A DNA stretch of 64,000 nucleotides from Charina bottae (lineage: Eukaryota; Chordata; Lepidosauria; Squamata; Charinaidae), in assembly GCA_023362775.1 (NCBI GenBank), contig JALMGJ010000005.1:66098463-66162462 (forward strand), in the 5' to 3' direction. Both the position numbers and the translations under genes were made by a program. Below, piece after piece: positions 19,330-31,540 of this stretch. Positions within the stretch are counted from its first letter, which is position 1; each line of letters begins with the position of its first letter. The notes below the pieces were generated by a model that did not search any database, was not told the origin of the DNA, and saw nothing but the letters and a program-made list of their open reading frames with translations.

Positions 19330-20065
19330 TTTATATTATACAAGCATACATATGCTGTCCCTTCCATATATTCTAGGAAGCTCACAATCATAAAAATCAA
19401 AAACAGAATAAAAGCAACCACAACATAACACTTCCTCTCCTACTGCTGCCTAAGAGTAAAAAAGGTAAAGGTAAAGGTTCCCCCCACACATTTGTGCAGT
19501 CATGTCCGACTCTAGGGGCCGGTGCTCATCTCCGTTTGTTAGCCAAAGAGCCAGCGTTGTCCGAAGACGCTTCCACGGTCATGTGGCCGGCATGACACAC
19601 GTGGAACGCTGTTACCTTCCCACCAAAGTGGTACCTATTCATCTACTTGCATTTGCATGCTTTCGAATTGCTAGGTTGGCAAGAGTACACCTCACCAAAT
19701 GCCCTGTGGAAGAGCACGGTTTTTAATGTCTTTCTATGTGTGAATAGGTTGGGGTCATCCTGATCTTGGGGGATAGAGTAACAGGGTTGCAACTGAGAAG
19801 GAACCACAGCACTTCTTGGCTGGCATTATTGGATGAGCATATTCCACTTGGAATAGATGGTCCAGAAAGCAGTGATGACCCAAGCCATAAAGGGCTTTAT
19901 AGACAATGAACAGCACATTGAATTTGATACAGAAACCTACCAATAGCCAATACAACAACATAAGTGTTATTCTACTAAACTTATGTGCCAGTTGTAGCTC
20001 CTGGATCACCTTCAAGGGCTGCTTCCATGTAATATGAATCGCTGCAGACCAACTGAGAGATGGCA
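19330..20065 (-). mobile_element. L2 LINE 3' untranslated region, interrupted by a SINE
   Basis: Minus-strand L2-type 3' sequence: the plus strand shows the familiar antisense blocks (CCATAAAGGGCTTTATAGAC, then GCCAGTTGTAGCTCCTGGAT and CACCTTCAAGGGCTGC). It resembles the copy at 30155-31540. A SINE lies at 19459-19680. Limits are approximate. Confidence 0.6.
19452..19687 (-). mobile_element. tRNA-derived SINE with BovB-like tail, 5' truncated
   Basis: The body 19459-19680 reads, on the plus strand, from the (AAAGGT)n tail through TGTCCGACTCTAGGGGCCGG to TTGCTAGGTTGGC, so it is reversed and lacks the tRNA-like head. AAGAGTA flanks it at 19452-19458 and 19681-19687. Confidence 0.85.
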
Positions 20066-21534
20066 GTCAGTTACAGCCTCTAGGTATCAGGTCAAGATTT
20101 CCATTGTAATTCCAGGTCCATTGTCTCTTTCACCACTACATGGTGGACGTTCAAGGTATTATTATTAAATAGATCTGGCATTCAAAAGAGCCAGTCTGAC
20201 TGAGGCCAAGCACCCAGCAATTCAGCATCTAGCACCTCAGCCTGGGGCAGGGGTGGTGGGGGAGAAGAGGGAGAAGGGTGAGAAGATGCAATGTATGAAT
20301 TAGCATATGAACATAATGGACAGATGGATAGTTTGCAAAGATAGAGAGGCATGGAGAGATACAGTGAATATTGTAAATGTAAGCTAAATTAGTTAAATTT
20401 CTTCTTTTTTCTCATTTCATAAAACTAAATCCTTTTTTAGCTTACTATTTCTTCCCCTTTTCCCCTGTGCTTTGCATAATGCTGTTCACTCTGAAAGAGA
20501 ATAGTAAAATGGTTACATGTTAAATATGCATACAGTAATTGCCTGGCTACCATGATGTCAACTTGGAATGAGTCTAATTCAGTACTGGCCTTGTTGCACG
20601 TTGGCTTCCATAGGTTACACCTCTTCAAGTGCTGAAGAGACCTTCTTGAGAGGTTTTCCTGCTGAGTTAAGCAACTCTTAGTAGATAAGCCAGGTTGGAA
20701 AGAAGAAGGTCCTTACCCTACCCTTAATCCCACTGCCTAGAATGGAAAAGCTAAAAAATGTCTTAATGTAGTGCTATTGCACCACAGTTTATCCTTTCCT
20801 GCACATATCATGCTGTTGTTACTAACTTAGACTTGTTTAATTGTCATGGGACTATAGGCATCTGCATGTGATGAAACACAATGCAAAGTCCGTCCTTACA
20901 ACCTTGCGTGTAATTTCAGGATATAAGTAGAAAAGCATGGAGTTTTGTGCCATGATTGCCCAATGCAGATTTTGTCATGTTGGCATCATCATGCTTAAGA
21001 ACAGTTGAGCATATGCAGATATCTGACACCAACTGTAAGTTATTACTCCAGAAAAAACAGTATACACTAAGTGAGAAAACTGATTTTCAAAACTGATTAA
21101 ACCTATTTGGAGGTCTATAGTAAAATTTTCAGGTATTTCACAGATCGAAGTAACAGGAATTTATGGCTATCCACCATATCATGTTTGGAACAGCTCTAGG
21201 AGAAAGGGAGTTAGGCACCACATCTAGTAGTGTGGTTGAGGTTGCCCACATAGTAACAATCAATAGCTGTTAAAAGTTCATCACTTTGCTGACACACTTC
21301 CAACATTTTAACAAAACTCTAATCTCAGGATGATCAATTTTTAAAATCTTGTTTAATCATTATCCAAAGATAGGTTCATGCTTCTTTTAAATTCCAAGAA
21401 CTTGAAATGCTTGGAATCCAAGAACTCAGATGCTTGATCCTATCTTTCTAGAAAGCACCAATTGGTCTTGCTCCATCAAATACACATTCTGTAGGTATCA
21501 GGGATACACAAAAATATGCTGTGACTTATTGGAG
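20066..21534. other. Intron, nothing recognised
   Basis: AT-rich intron with a G/A-rich patch around 20235-20285. No coding or repeat family recognised. Confidence 0.45.
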
Positions 21535-21775
21535 CTACGTGTCCTGACTTTGAGTGAAGGAACACGCTGAGACTTGGTGTACAGGCTCTAGTGTTTTATT
21601 GTTCCACTCTGCTAGACAGAATCCAGCTAAACTAAAATGAACTAGTAATGCTCAGAGAAAGGGCCCAAGAAATTAGGGCGGTGCCACCTTCAGCCTCTTG
21701 CGAGGAAAGCAAAGCGATTCAGTACTGCGCATGCATTTATCCTCCTTCTTCACCAGTTATCTCCCTGACACTATG
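21535..21775 (-). mobile_element. Solo LTR, 231 bp
   Basis: The unit 21540-21770 begins TGTCCTGACTTTG and ends ATCTCCCTGACA, flanked by CTACG (21535-21539) and CTATG (21771-21775), 4 of 5 matching. On the minus strand it starts TGTCAGGGAGATAAC and carries AATAAA (RC of 21595-21600) near its end, so it is reversed. No internal region remains, indicating recombination between LTRs. The first bases resemble those of the chromovirus LTR. Confidence 0.65.
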
Positions 21776-22329
21776 TTTCCACAAGCATATGAGATTAAAC
21801 AGCTATAAAACCTTTATCACCTCATAGACATCTAAGAAATGACTACAAAGAAAAACATTGTATACACTTAAAAGTTATTTTCTCAGTGTGAGAACAAATA
21901 ACTTGAATCAAGAGGCTATGGAAAGCAAACAATTTCAAAGAATGTTAGTCAAAAGGCACTGGAATTGACCACTTTCTAGAATTAAACAGAGTTTAAGAAC
22001 AAAATAGCTATGAGCAACATAGCAAATAAATAAAGGTCACCCATTTATTTTATTCAGAAAGAAATATAAAGTCTGTCATTCCATCTTGGAAAAGATATAA
22101 TGAGAATACTTTTAAAAATGGCCACAAAGAATAACAAAGCAATATATAAACATTTGTAAATAATGCCCAACTTAACTTAGTACCATTTATCAATGTAAAA
22201 TTACTGCATTCTGTCGAGGTTAAATAAATTCAAAAGTTATCTTAAAAATGAAGGAGAAGATAATGTGAATCTCTGGATGAGGACAGTAATCTATGTCATC
22301 CATCTGTCATATCTTAGGAACTAAGTATT

Positions 22330-23440
22330 ATTCCTCATCAAATTCCATCATGACCTCAGTGACTTCCAGCCCACCATCAACTTTGATATACTTACAGAAA
22401 AGTCCACTTCCCTGATGTCATGACAGAACTATACAATAGATGCATAAACATCACATTATTCAGGAAACCAACACATCACCATGCAGACCAACATTTTTGA
22501 AACTTCCACGTAGAATACATCCCCAAATCTATCATCCATATAACCAGTAGACTGTACTACCTATTCAACAAGATCAATATACAGATCAATGCCCATGGAG
22601 CATCTACTAAAAGACAGACCTCAAAAACAGAACAACAGAATACCATTGGTTGTCACCTACAGCTCACAGTCAAGTCACCCAAATGTATTATTAATAAGCT
22701 GCAGCACATCGTGGACAATGACACTGCACTTTCTCAGGCAATGGGTGGCAGGCCCATACCTGCATACAATAAAGCACTCAACTTGAATCAGATTCTTACA
22801 AGCAACAAGGAATAGTACAACAATGGTGTTAACAGGGGAACCAGACCATGTAATAATCTCAATTGTCTCTTTACCCCCACAACTTCATACACAAGATTAG
22901 ATGTGATTTCACATGCTCTTCCTTTATTATGATGCGTGCCATCATCTGACACCAATTCCTCTTTCTTTCTTTTTTCTATATAGGACAAACAAACCAAACT
23001 TCATTCAAAAGAATTAATGGACCCAAGTTTGACATCAGGACTCAAAACAAGGGCATTGTAATATCCAAGCATTTCAGCCTCCCAGGAGACTCCATCACAG
23101 ATCTCAAAGTAGCCATTTTGGTAAAAAAGAAAGTTTACCAGCACAATTGAGTGAGATATTACTGAACTTACATACATCAACAGGTTTCAGGCTATTTCAG
23201 AAGGTCCCAACAAACACACATTACAACTGTTAATTGATAAGGTACTGACAAGAAACCTGTATTTACATAACCATCCTGTCTTCCCTTCTCTTCCCCCTGC
23301 CTCATCCCAATTTACTGTAAATCCTGTATCAATTTAGGCACTTCATGCATCTGATGAAGTGAGCTTCAGCTCATGAACGTTTATGCCTTCTAATAACATT
23401 TATTAGTCTGAAATGCTACCACACTTCTTTTGATTTTCAA
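22330..23440 (+). mobile_element. Decayed Penelope-like element of a second type
   Basis: Plus-strand fragments read LLKDRPQKQNNRIPLVVTYS near 22601 (a PLE linker before the nuclease). Around 22970-23130 come FFYIGQTNQTSFKRINGPKF (GIY-YIG motif with YIGQT) and then SKHFSLPGDSITDLKVAILV. The end (23347-23440) is a hammerhead-bearing terminal repeat. Several stops break it. It differs from the PLEs at 5.6 and 53.4 kb. A second fragment of the same type follows the CR1 at 24.6 kb. Confidence 0.72.
23347..23390 (+). ncRNA. Hammerhead-ribozyme-like sequence at the PLE 3' end
   Basis: CTGATGA at 23351-23357 is a perfect first core box. Stem II forms between GTGAGCT (23359-23365) and AGCTCAT (23368-23374, one G-U). 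GAAC at 23375-23378 stands where GAAA is expected, then GTTTATGC. Only the last core base differs, so it may be slow or dead. Layout matches known minimal PLE hammerheads. Confidence 0.65.
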
Positions 23441-24111
23441 CCAAGTACTAGAGATTCTAATGGAGAATGTGAGAGGTATGTCATTAATTCTAGAGCTTCT
23501 CTTACGCTAATTCCCCTATCTGCATATTATTGAATGAATGGGAGATGGGCTTGAAACATTCAACATATTTTCAGTTAAAAAGTACACTTGTTTGTTTAGA
23601 CATTCATTCGTTCAGGTAACAATGCTTTGCATGGACAGATGAAGCAAAAATGAAACAATCATGAGTAATTGCTTAAGCCAGGGCTACTGGATTTGGACTG
23701 CAAAAATCAAGATCACCCCTAGATGGCAGCAAAGAAAAATATAACTCTTTGCTTCCATCTACTGATTGGCTGTTTTGTTTTCTTTTATTCTGTTTTGCAG
23801 TCCAGATCGGGGTAACTCTAGTTTAAGCATGCTAATCTTTTCCCTAATATATTACTTCAAGAGACATTATGCCTATCAGGATTCTTTTTGTTTTGTTTTA
23901 TTTTAATCCATTGCTCTTTCTGTTTCTTCTGATTAATTTTCAATCAGTACAGCCCCAATCAGTCTTTTAATCCATTATCAAGGGCTATTTCTCAACAGCT
24001 TCCAGCTGTGAATTTTTAATTCTGTCAGGACCCAAGCAGGCTTTGACACAGAGTCTTGAATGAAGGGCTCCTTTCAGAAAAGCATGTAAGCAAATAATCC
24101 CAGATAGACTT

Positions 24112-24605
24112 ATAGTATCATAGCATCATTGAATTCAAAAGCACCGAAGACAAGCTAATCAAACCCCCTGTTCAGTGCTAGAGCATCCAGAATCTCTGAC
24201 AGATGACCATCCAGCCTCTGTTTGAAGACTTCAGTTAAAGGAGAACTCACCACTTCATGTGGCAGCCTGTTCCACTGCTGATAGCTTGTGCAACAGGAAG
24301 TTCAGATACTAGCCTGAACCTCCTTCTTTGTACTTTTAACCCACTGATTCTGGTCCTGCCCTCTGGAGCAATAGGAAATTAAGCCCACTCCCTCTTCTAT
24401 GTGACATCCTTTCAGATATTGGAAGCCTGCTATCATAACTCTCCCCCATTGTCTCTTCGGCAGGCTAAAAATACTCAGATCCTTTAATCTTTCCTCCAAG
24501 GGTTTGGTTACCAAGACCTTCACCATCTTGGTAACCTTCCTCTGAACTTACTCCAATTTCTTATTGTCCTTTTTGAACTGTAGTTCCCAGAACTGGACAC
24601 AATAT
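24112..24605 (-). mobile_element. CR1 LINE, ORF2 C-terminus and 3' end
   Basis: On the minus strand 24526-24302 reads LVTKPLEERLKDLSIFSLPK, then FQYLKGCHIEEGVGLISYCS, matching the conserved CR1 ORF2 C-terminus (EERLrELgLFSLeKRR...FqYLKG). 3' of this are the usual VESPS-type region and the short ATGATGCTATGATA terminal repeat near 24112. 5' truncated, with an open but partial frame. Confidence 0.85.
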
Positions 24606-24611
24606 TCCAGT

Positions 24612-24810
24612 GTGTCCAGATTGATTCCCAAGGAGGACCTATTAAAAGACAGGCCACAAAAACCGAACAAGGCAAGGAGCTGCTTTTACTGATTCTGACT
24701 GAGGTTCAAAACCTCTGTAAGCTGCTAAAGTCCTGCTGTTCAAAGCCTTCTTTGAAAAGTAGACCATAATTCCTAAGCATTTCAGTCTGCCTCCTCCTCA
24801 TTTTTCTCAT
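24612..24810 (+). mobile_element. Fragment of the second-type PLE
   Basis: GACCTATTAAAAGACAGGCC (from 24635) and CCTAAGCATTTCAGTCTGCC (about 24770) match the segments at 22604 and 23066 of the larger copy, with the middle deleted. It abuts the CR1 piece, so one probably inserted into the other. Confidence 0.5.
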
Positions 24811-25752
24811 TTTTTTAAAACAAATTCTTTCACAATTGAGAAAAAATGTCTGCCTAATATGACAGCACAGCCCACATAGAAGAATAAAGTAGCAGCAGCA
24901 GAATTCAAAAGGGAACCTCAAACACATCAGAGAATACCAAGCATGCTCAATAGACATGGCATTCCTAACTGTTGGAAGAAGAGGGGGAAGAGGGGGAAAG
25001 GAGAATGGAATGGAATGAATGGAGTCATAAGCAGTGAAACTTCAAGCTGATGCATTCTATTGCAAGACTAACCTATTCCTTACCTACTCCTTAATCCTTC
25101 ATTTCAGAAGTAACAGAATCAATTATCCAGAAAAATACAATGAGTTTCCATTAAATGAAATTAACAACACCTTCATGAATACCAATGAACATGAATTCTC
25201 ACACCAATGTGAAACAATTTTCAATTTCCATTCATTCCTGAGTTTCAGATGCTTATGTCATGACAGAGATGTTATTAAACTGTAATATTTTTTTTATAAT
25301 TGCGCTTTGTCAAATTTTGTCTCCCCTTCATTTAATAAGCATAATGAAAGTTTAAAAAACATTAATGCCAACTTTAAACAATATCAGCATGTACTTCAAT
25401 AGCAATAATTTTAATGTGGTTTATTTGGATGATTTATGCCATGAATTAAAAATGATGCAAACGATTTGCATACCTTTACCCTTACTGTAAACTACTTAGA
25501 GACTGATGTTCAGAAATGCTGATTCACATACAGGGGAAGGGGCATGACAGGGAAGGAAAACAACAGAACAGCAGCACCTTCTGCCATCTTGAAATGAAGA
25601 GGTAAACTTAAAACACTACCCAAAGAAATTCTAAGGAACTTCTAAAGCACTCAGTGAATGAGAAAGGTAAAGAAAACAGGTTCTTTCATTGGGGAAGAAT
25701 CATTTGGAAACTGGAAGGCAGATTTCAGTGCAGCATTATTTTTCAGTTATCC
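24811..25752. other. Intron; part may be conserved noncoding DNA
   Basis: No repeat recognised. 25290-25490 is AT-rich with homeodomain and POU-like motifs (TTTAATGTGG, ATTTGCAT). Confidence 0.4.
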
Positions 25753-25850
25753 ATGAGCACCGGCCCCTAGAGTCGGACACAACTGTAGGGGGGAACCTTT
25801 ACCTTTATGCGGTTGCTAAGAGTCGACACTGACTTGGTGGCACATAATCA
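25753..25850 (+). mobile_element. 5'-truncated SINE joined to a BovB-type tail
   Basis: ATGAGCACCGGCCCCTAGAG to CCTTTACCTTTA is the 3' end of the tRNA-SINE. It runs directly into GCGGTTGCTAAGAGTCGACA...CTTGGTGGCACATAA, a BovB/RTE 3' end. The two share similar GAGTCG-GAC motifs. Confidence 0.7.
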
Positions 25851-27800
25851 ATTATCAGTTATTTGCATCCACTCCCTATTCATTTCAGGCACAAAAGAAC
25901 AGGTCAAAACTTCTCCAGTGGTATGTTGTACATTGCAGTAGCCACAAATCCCATCTTGTTTTGTCCATCATAAAGTCTCAGCATGTACATGCAATCCCTA
26001 ACTTCAGTGTAGTTCCTAATGGAGGGAGTTTTTTCTCTTGCCTTCCAACCCTCAGTCAGAATATACATGGCTCTCATGAAGTTTCAGGTAGAATGTTCAA
26101 AGAGGCTCTCCCCAGTATTTAAACTGATACACATGTGGTGAAGTGGCTGTCTTTGATAACTCCACACTCTGATTTTATGTAGACCCTTTATTCCCCACCA
26201 TGGCACATGTGATCATGACTGAGGGATGGAGCCTTGCAAATACAACTCTTGGGGGAGGGGAATTTTCAGTGGGTGCTGGAATTTCTGTGTAGGAACCTAC
26301 ATGTATACATGTGAAGACTCCATGCTCACACTATTATACCATGCTTGGGGCCAGGGCTATTGTGGCACATGTAGAAAGACTCAAAAAGTAAGTTGGAGGA
26401 TGCTTCCTTCCTTCCTTCTACTAAGATAAACAAGTATTGCTGATTTGCCCTTCACTGCTGGTCTTCTCTATATACTGAGAATTTGTAATATATCTCAGCA
26501 TGGCATCCAGAATTCTTTTTAAAGGCAAGAATATATTTAAGAAGTCTCTGGTGGGTGAAGATTGACTAACTCCTCCATATTTGGAGGGAAGTACCTACAT
26601 TTCTGCCAAATCTTCCATCAGTCCAGTGAGATGGATCTTTGATATTTGCTTCCTATAGCTGGCTTAAATAATAGTTTATTACCAGACAGCTCCCCTGGGC
26701 AGAATGGTCAATAAGGCATTTGGATGAAACAAGTTACGCAAAGGCTTTACTAATACAAACAAATGAAATACGAATGTAGAAAACAACAACGACAACTAAG
26801 GCATATTTCAGCTGACAATACTTTGCACATTTTGGCAGTTCTCTCACTGAAGTGGAGACTACTTCCATGTAAACATCTTTAGGATGAGGATATAAATTCA
26901 GATAAGTGCAAGAACTCCAATAATTCTTGGATCACTCCTAAGAACATGGGGCATAAAACAAGTGCAAGAAATATGGCCCAGGGATCACATGCAGCTACCA
27001 GAGTGGGCACAGCCCAAAAGCTTCCCTTTCCAGTCTTTGAGAGTTTAGGCAGGTTTTCAAGGAGAAAAAACGTGTATAAAGCCTTCCAAAGGTATAAGGC
27101 AGGATTGTAACCCACTTTTCTTTTTTAAACCCTCCAAGAACTGGCTGATGGAAGTTGTTCTTTTATAGTGTAGTGCTCAGCCTGCAACACAAATGCTTGA
27201 TATGGCCCTTAAGACATCAAAAGTTGTGTACCTCTGAAATATATAGTCACAGATACACACCCACCCACGCATTTTAAAGTGCTTTTCAGCCCACAAAGCT
27301 AATTTAATTTGCTCATGTAGGAAACTTAAAAATAAACTATTTAATTTTCAAAATAAGAGGGGAAAAAATCTGAAGGGATTGAATAAAATGGAATAAGAAA
27401 GGTCTTAACCACCCATATCATTCTAAAGGAAGGAACTATTTTATTTTGAGAATGAATTCAAGAACTGGTATAATTTCAGTAAGAGGATTCTATGTCATAT
27501 TCTATCAGCTGTGCATCTCCTGGTGTTGAAATAAAGAATAAGAGCTGAAGATGTTCACAATAGTTAGGCTAGTTCATATGAAAGTAGGATGTCCTGGTCC
27601 CAAACCATTAGCACCACCACTTTAGATATAGTAAACAGGACCTATTGCTGAAATCCAAACTTTGCGAAAGAGTTTCCAATAATCACAATTAAGACTAATA
27701 CAAAATTGACATTCAGCATTTTGCCGCACACATTTAATGACTGGCATTTTCAGATAGCCTTTAAGTTTAAATAGACAAAAATAATCACAGCATTAGTTAC
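25851..27800. other. Intron, nothing recognised
   Basis: About 1.9 kb of unique-looking intron with no transposon or coding signal that I recognise. Confidence 0.45.
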
Positions 27801-27955
27801 TTGCTGAAGCTTCCAGTTTGCGTTTATGAGGTGGGTCTTCAATGATTCTGTTAATATCACCACGGTTCTTTAGATCCACTGGTTTCTCCCATACTGACAA
27901 TTGCATTGTAGGGTTGAAGAAGAAGACTCGATCATCTCCAGTCCAGACTATACAC
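27801..27955 (-). CDS. TCERG1L: TCERG1L exon encoding the WW domain
   Basis: A 155-nt minus-strand exon, with acceptor AATTGAAATAG and donor GCAA|GTAACT. It reads [19 protein letters not shown], then [19 protein letters not shown] and [13 protein letters not shown]. With the Trp split across the upstream junction it forms a WW domain: aromatic FFFNP core, second Trp, then the x-x-Pro ending in WEKP. The VWTGDxRVFFxNPT...W..P pattern and the trailing EDPPHK are characteristic of the third WW domain of CA150/TCERG1, a nuclear factor that couples transcription elongation to splicing. The KRKLEA continuation differs from what I expect of TCERG1 itself, which is why I choose the TCERG1L paralogue. 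The exon is flanked by introns of 13.7 and 18.4 kb. Confidence 0.9.
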
Positions 27956-29019
27956 CTATTTCAATTAATAAACTAGGCTTAGAGAATTTCAGAAACAGTT
28001 CAGGAAAAAATAAATACTTGTACTGACTATTCACTATTCCTGGTAGATGAACCATAATTTCATTCATAGGCAAGATTCACACATTAAGCTAATACTATAC
28101 TTAGCTTCTACATGAACCCAATCATTGCATCGTAAAAACTGTAGACTATGTCCTGGTGTTTTCTGTGACCCTAGGTTTACTGAATTAGCTATAGCTAAAC
28201 AAATGATTTTTTACACTGCTTGCTGTACAAATAATTGTTTTGCTATCTCACATCATTGTTCAACACAATGGCAAGGAGATGAACTGCTTATTTTCCATGC
28301 TCCTATTTCTTCAATCAAAATTGACTTCCATAAGTTGTTAGTTTCCTAAGGAATGAAATTTGCATGTTACAGAGCAAACAGCCTTATTGGAGCGGGGGGG
28401 GGGGGGGCAAATTTCATCAGAGGAGTAGAATAGGAACAAAAATCTTAGTCACTTTCCCTGCCACTATTAAGAAAACATTCCTCATGGCTACATTTCAATT
28501 ATTTTAAAACTTTACAAGATCAACATGATGTACTGCATAATTTGGAAGCTAAGCAAAGCTCCATGTGTCCTATAATATATTTTATACTGATCTGCCATAC
28601 AGCAGCAAGTTGCAATTTTATTTCAGGCTAACAGCCTAATTTTTTTTTTTTGCCCCCTAACAAATTGTTTCATTATCACTACATATGTTAAGAAAATAAT
28701 ATTCACAATTAATGTTACTTTAATGGCAATAATAGTTCAAAAATAAATACTGAGGGCAGATGGAATATGAGATTGAAAACAGAGTAACACATTGAAAACC
28801 AGAGATTCAAGATCCATGATATCAGCACAAATAGCTCTAATTGACACAAACACAATTAGATCTTACTCATTACAGGCAATAATTAATTTCACTGAAATTT
28901 ATAACTTACAATTATTTGACAATTGCCACACTCAGAACTGTTATCATCATCATTGCACTGTTCATTCTGATATGTTAATTCTTTATGTTTAAGACATCCA
29001 ACTGTTATTTTGATAGTAT
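27956..29019. other. Intron with a G-run
   Basis: No gene. A 15-G run lies at about 28395-28409 and a T-run near 28640. No transposon recognised. Confidence 0.45.
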
Positions 29020-29398
29020 AATCCTGTCAACCCAGCAGTTCGAAAGCCTAGCAAGTAGATAAATGGGTACCACCTTAAGTGGGCTAATTTGCTGGCGTCC
29101 TGTCGGGAAGTCGGCTCCACCAAAGGATAGGATCGGAGGAAGATCGAATTGCAGTGGTAACGACGGACCCGGATGTGACAGCTACAGGACGTCAGCAGCC
29201 GGCTCAAGGCATCCTGGGAATTGTAGTCCGGAGCCTAGTAGAGTCGGTTCCCTCACCCCCCTTCCTTCACGCACGGTGAATTGAATTTGGTGAATTGTAT
29301 AATTTGAATTGTGTATATATGAATGTAAGCCACCTAGAGTCCTCCATTAGGGAGGGGATAGGCGGGGTATAAATATCACTATAAATAAATAAATAATT
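29020..29398 (+). mobile_element. Chimeric SINE: tRNA-SINE segment with an L2-type tail
   Basis: The head (CAGTTCGAAAGC...AAGTAGATAAATGGGTACCA, about 29034-29073) matches the middle of the tRNA-SINEs at 35.5 and 48.2 kb. The central part is GC-rich and unique here. The tail (GTAAGCCACCTAGAGTCC, GGCGGGGTATAAATA, (AAAT)n) is of L2 type. Such hybrids arise when a SINE acquires another LINE's 3' end. The left limit is approximate. Confidence 0.6.
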
Positions 29399-29847
29399 CA
29401 AAAGGATATTTATTCCAACAAGACTATTTGATTCTGGCATATGGTCTTCTTTTTTGAAAAAGAAAGATACATGAAAAACCTTAGACCCTTAGTCTTGGGA
29501 AAAAAACAAGAGTGTCTTAAATGTGGAATGATAGTATAGTGATTTGTATAATGCCTTCTTTCCATCATTCACTGAATTCATAAGAGAAATGGGATCCCAC
29601 TGTAAATCCAATGATTACACCAACTATTTGTTCACTAATATATGTGGGAGTCTCACAGCTTTACAAATCTGCAAGTTGGCTCCTTCATAACCATCATGCT
29701 TGCATCTGGAGGTATCTAAGGATCCTTTATACTCTCGCCAAATGGATTATCTTCAAATATGGAATTATATTGTTGATTTAAAGATTTACCTACAGCTCAC
29801 AGACCGAGGTCGAGAGAAGTAGTACACTTCCAATTTATGTTAGAGTG

Positions 29848-29880
<33 letters not shown>
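29848..29880. repeat. (GT)n microsatellite
   Basis: About 15 GT units followed by GTTTAATAAAC. Confidence 0.95.
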
Positions 29881-29881
<1 letters not shown>

Positions 29882-30154
29882 AATAAACCCAGACAGGATT
29901 AGTGGAAAATAGATTAATCTAAAAGCAAATTACAAAGTTACACAAAAATATGAATGTATACTTTCATACTTTAATTGTTGATTCATTACAACAGAATTTA
30001 AACAACTGTAGTACTTTGGAAATCAAAAATCAAAGCTATTTTGAATTCTGGAAAATAAAGATTTAAAGATTATGTGGGAAATGTAAAATGATGTTGCATA
30101 AAATTTGTACATACATTTATTTCAACACAAAGCTCAAGAGGGTATATGGAACAA

Positions 30155-31540
30155 ATAAAGCTTTGTTTATTTATTGCTCATATTTCTAGGCTGCCAACTG
30201 CCAAATGACTCTGGATGGCTTCACAGACTAAAAGCACAGTAAAATATAAGATGATGTACAACAGAGTATAACATTTCAACATTGCATATGGAGAGAAACC
30301 ACCAAAAAACACAACACACCTCCACTGCACCCACCACTAAAAAAGAACCTGCCTGAACCACCTAGTTTCAAGGCAGACAAGGTGGGGGCCATGTGTATTT
30401 CCAGTGCAATCCTGTTCAAAGGGCAGGTGCAGTGACAGAGATGGCCCACTCCTTTAATTGACAGGATCCAGAGCAGGTTAATCCTGTCAAAATGGGATGG
30501 GCAGATACTACAGGAGGCAATCAGTCCCTCAAGTTATTAGGCCCTAAACCACGTAGAGCTTTATATGTGATAACTTGTATTGCCTCTGGAAGCCAACTAG
30601 CAAACAGTGTAGCTCATGTAGTAGTGTTGTTACATGGAAGCTTGCCCATCACTGCTCATGCCACTACATTCTGTACCAGCTGCAGCTTCTAGATGGTCTT
30701 CAAGAGTATCCCCATGTAAAACATGTTGCAGTAGTCCAACTGCAAGGTGACTAAGGCATAAGCAGCAATAAGGGGGGGGGTTCTCTTGAGCCAGGAATGG
30801 GCACAACTGGAGGACAAGCTGAACCTGTGCAAAGTCCACAGCTGCTACCTGCTCCTCAAGCAGGAGCTTAGAGTTTAGGAATACCCCCAAATTGTGGACA
30901 AGTCCCAAGCAGGGCAGTGCATCCCGACTCAGGACTAAATGTGGAAAGTCTCCAGAACCAGGAAGACAAAAAACCCAAAGCTACCTGGTCTTGCTAGGTT
31001 GACCTTGAGATTGTTCCTCCCCATTCAGACCTCCAGACCCCCATTCAGTTCCTCCTAACAATTTCCAGACCCTGTGGCAAAACATTGACAGCATTGTTTG
31101 GCTGGTAACGGGTCAAAATGTACAACTGGGTATCATCAGCATACTGATACCGTACTCCAAATGGATGGATGACTTCCCCTAGTGGCCTCATGTAGATGTT
31201 AAACAGGAGGGGTGAAAGTGTTATGCCTTGAGACACCCCACAAACCAAGAGTTTGGGGTTTGATCTCTCCCTTCTTATCAACATTGACTGGAACTGGCTG
31301 CACAGAAAGAAGGAAAACCACCATAACATTGTGTTCTCCACTCCCATATGTCCCCTACTGCCATACCCCACAGCTGAACCAGAAGGAACATGGTCAATGG
31401 TATTGAAAGCAACTGAGAAATCTAGGATGGCCAGGTTGATTGCACCATTCCAGCCCTGCCAAAAGTATTTCACAGGTGTGACTAATGCTGTCTCAGTACT
31501 GTCTTGATCTGAAAACTGACTTAGTTTCTTCTAGATGTAA
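30155..31540 (-). mobile_element. L2 LINE with RT remnant and 3' UTR
   Basis: Minus-strand frame 31473-31045 reads ILDFSVAFNTIDHV (motif A region), GVSQGITLSPLLFNIYM (motif B) and RYQYADDTQLYI (motif C, YADD), the L2-clade pattern. 3' of it come the L2 untranslated blocks down to about 30155. An insertion or frame loss follows motif A (PSGSAVGYGS), so the copy is dead. Confidence 0.85.
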
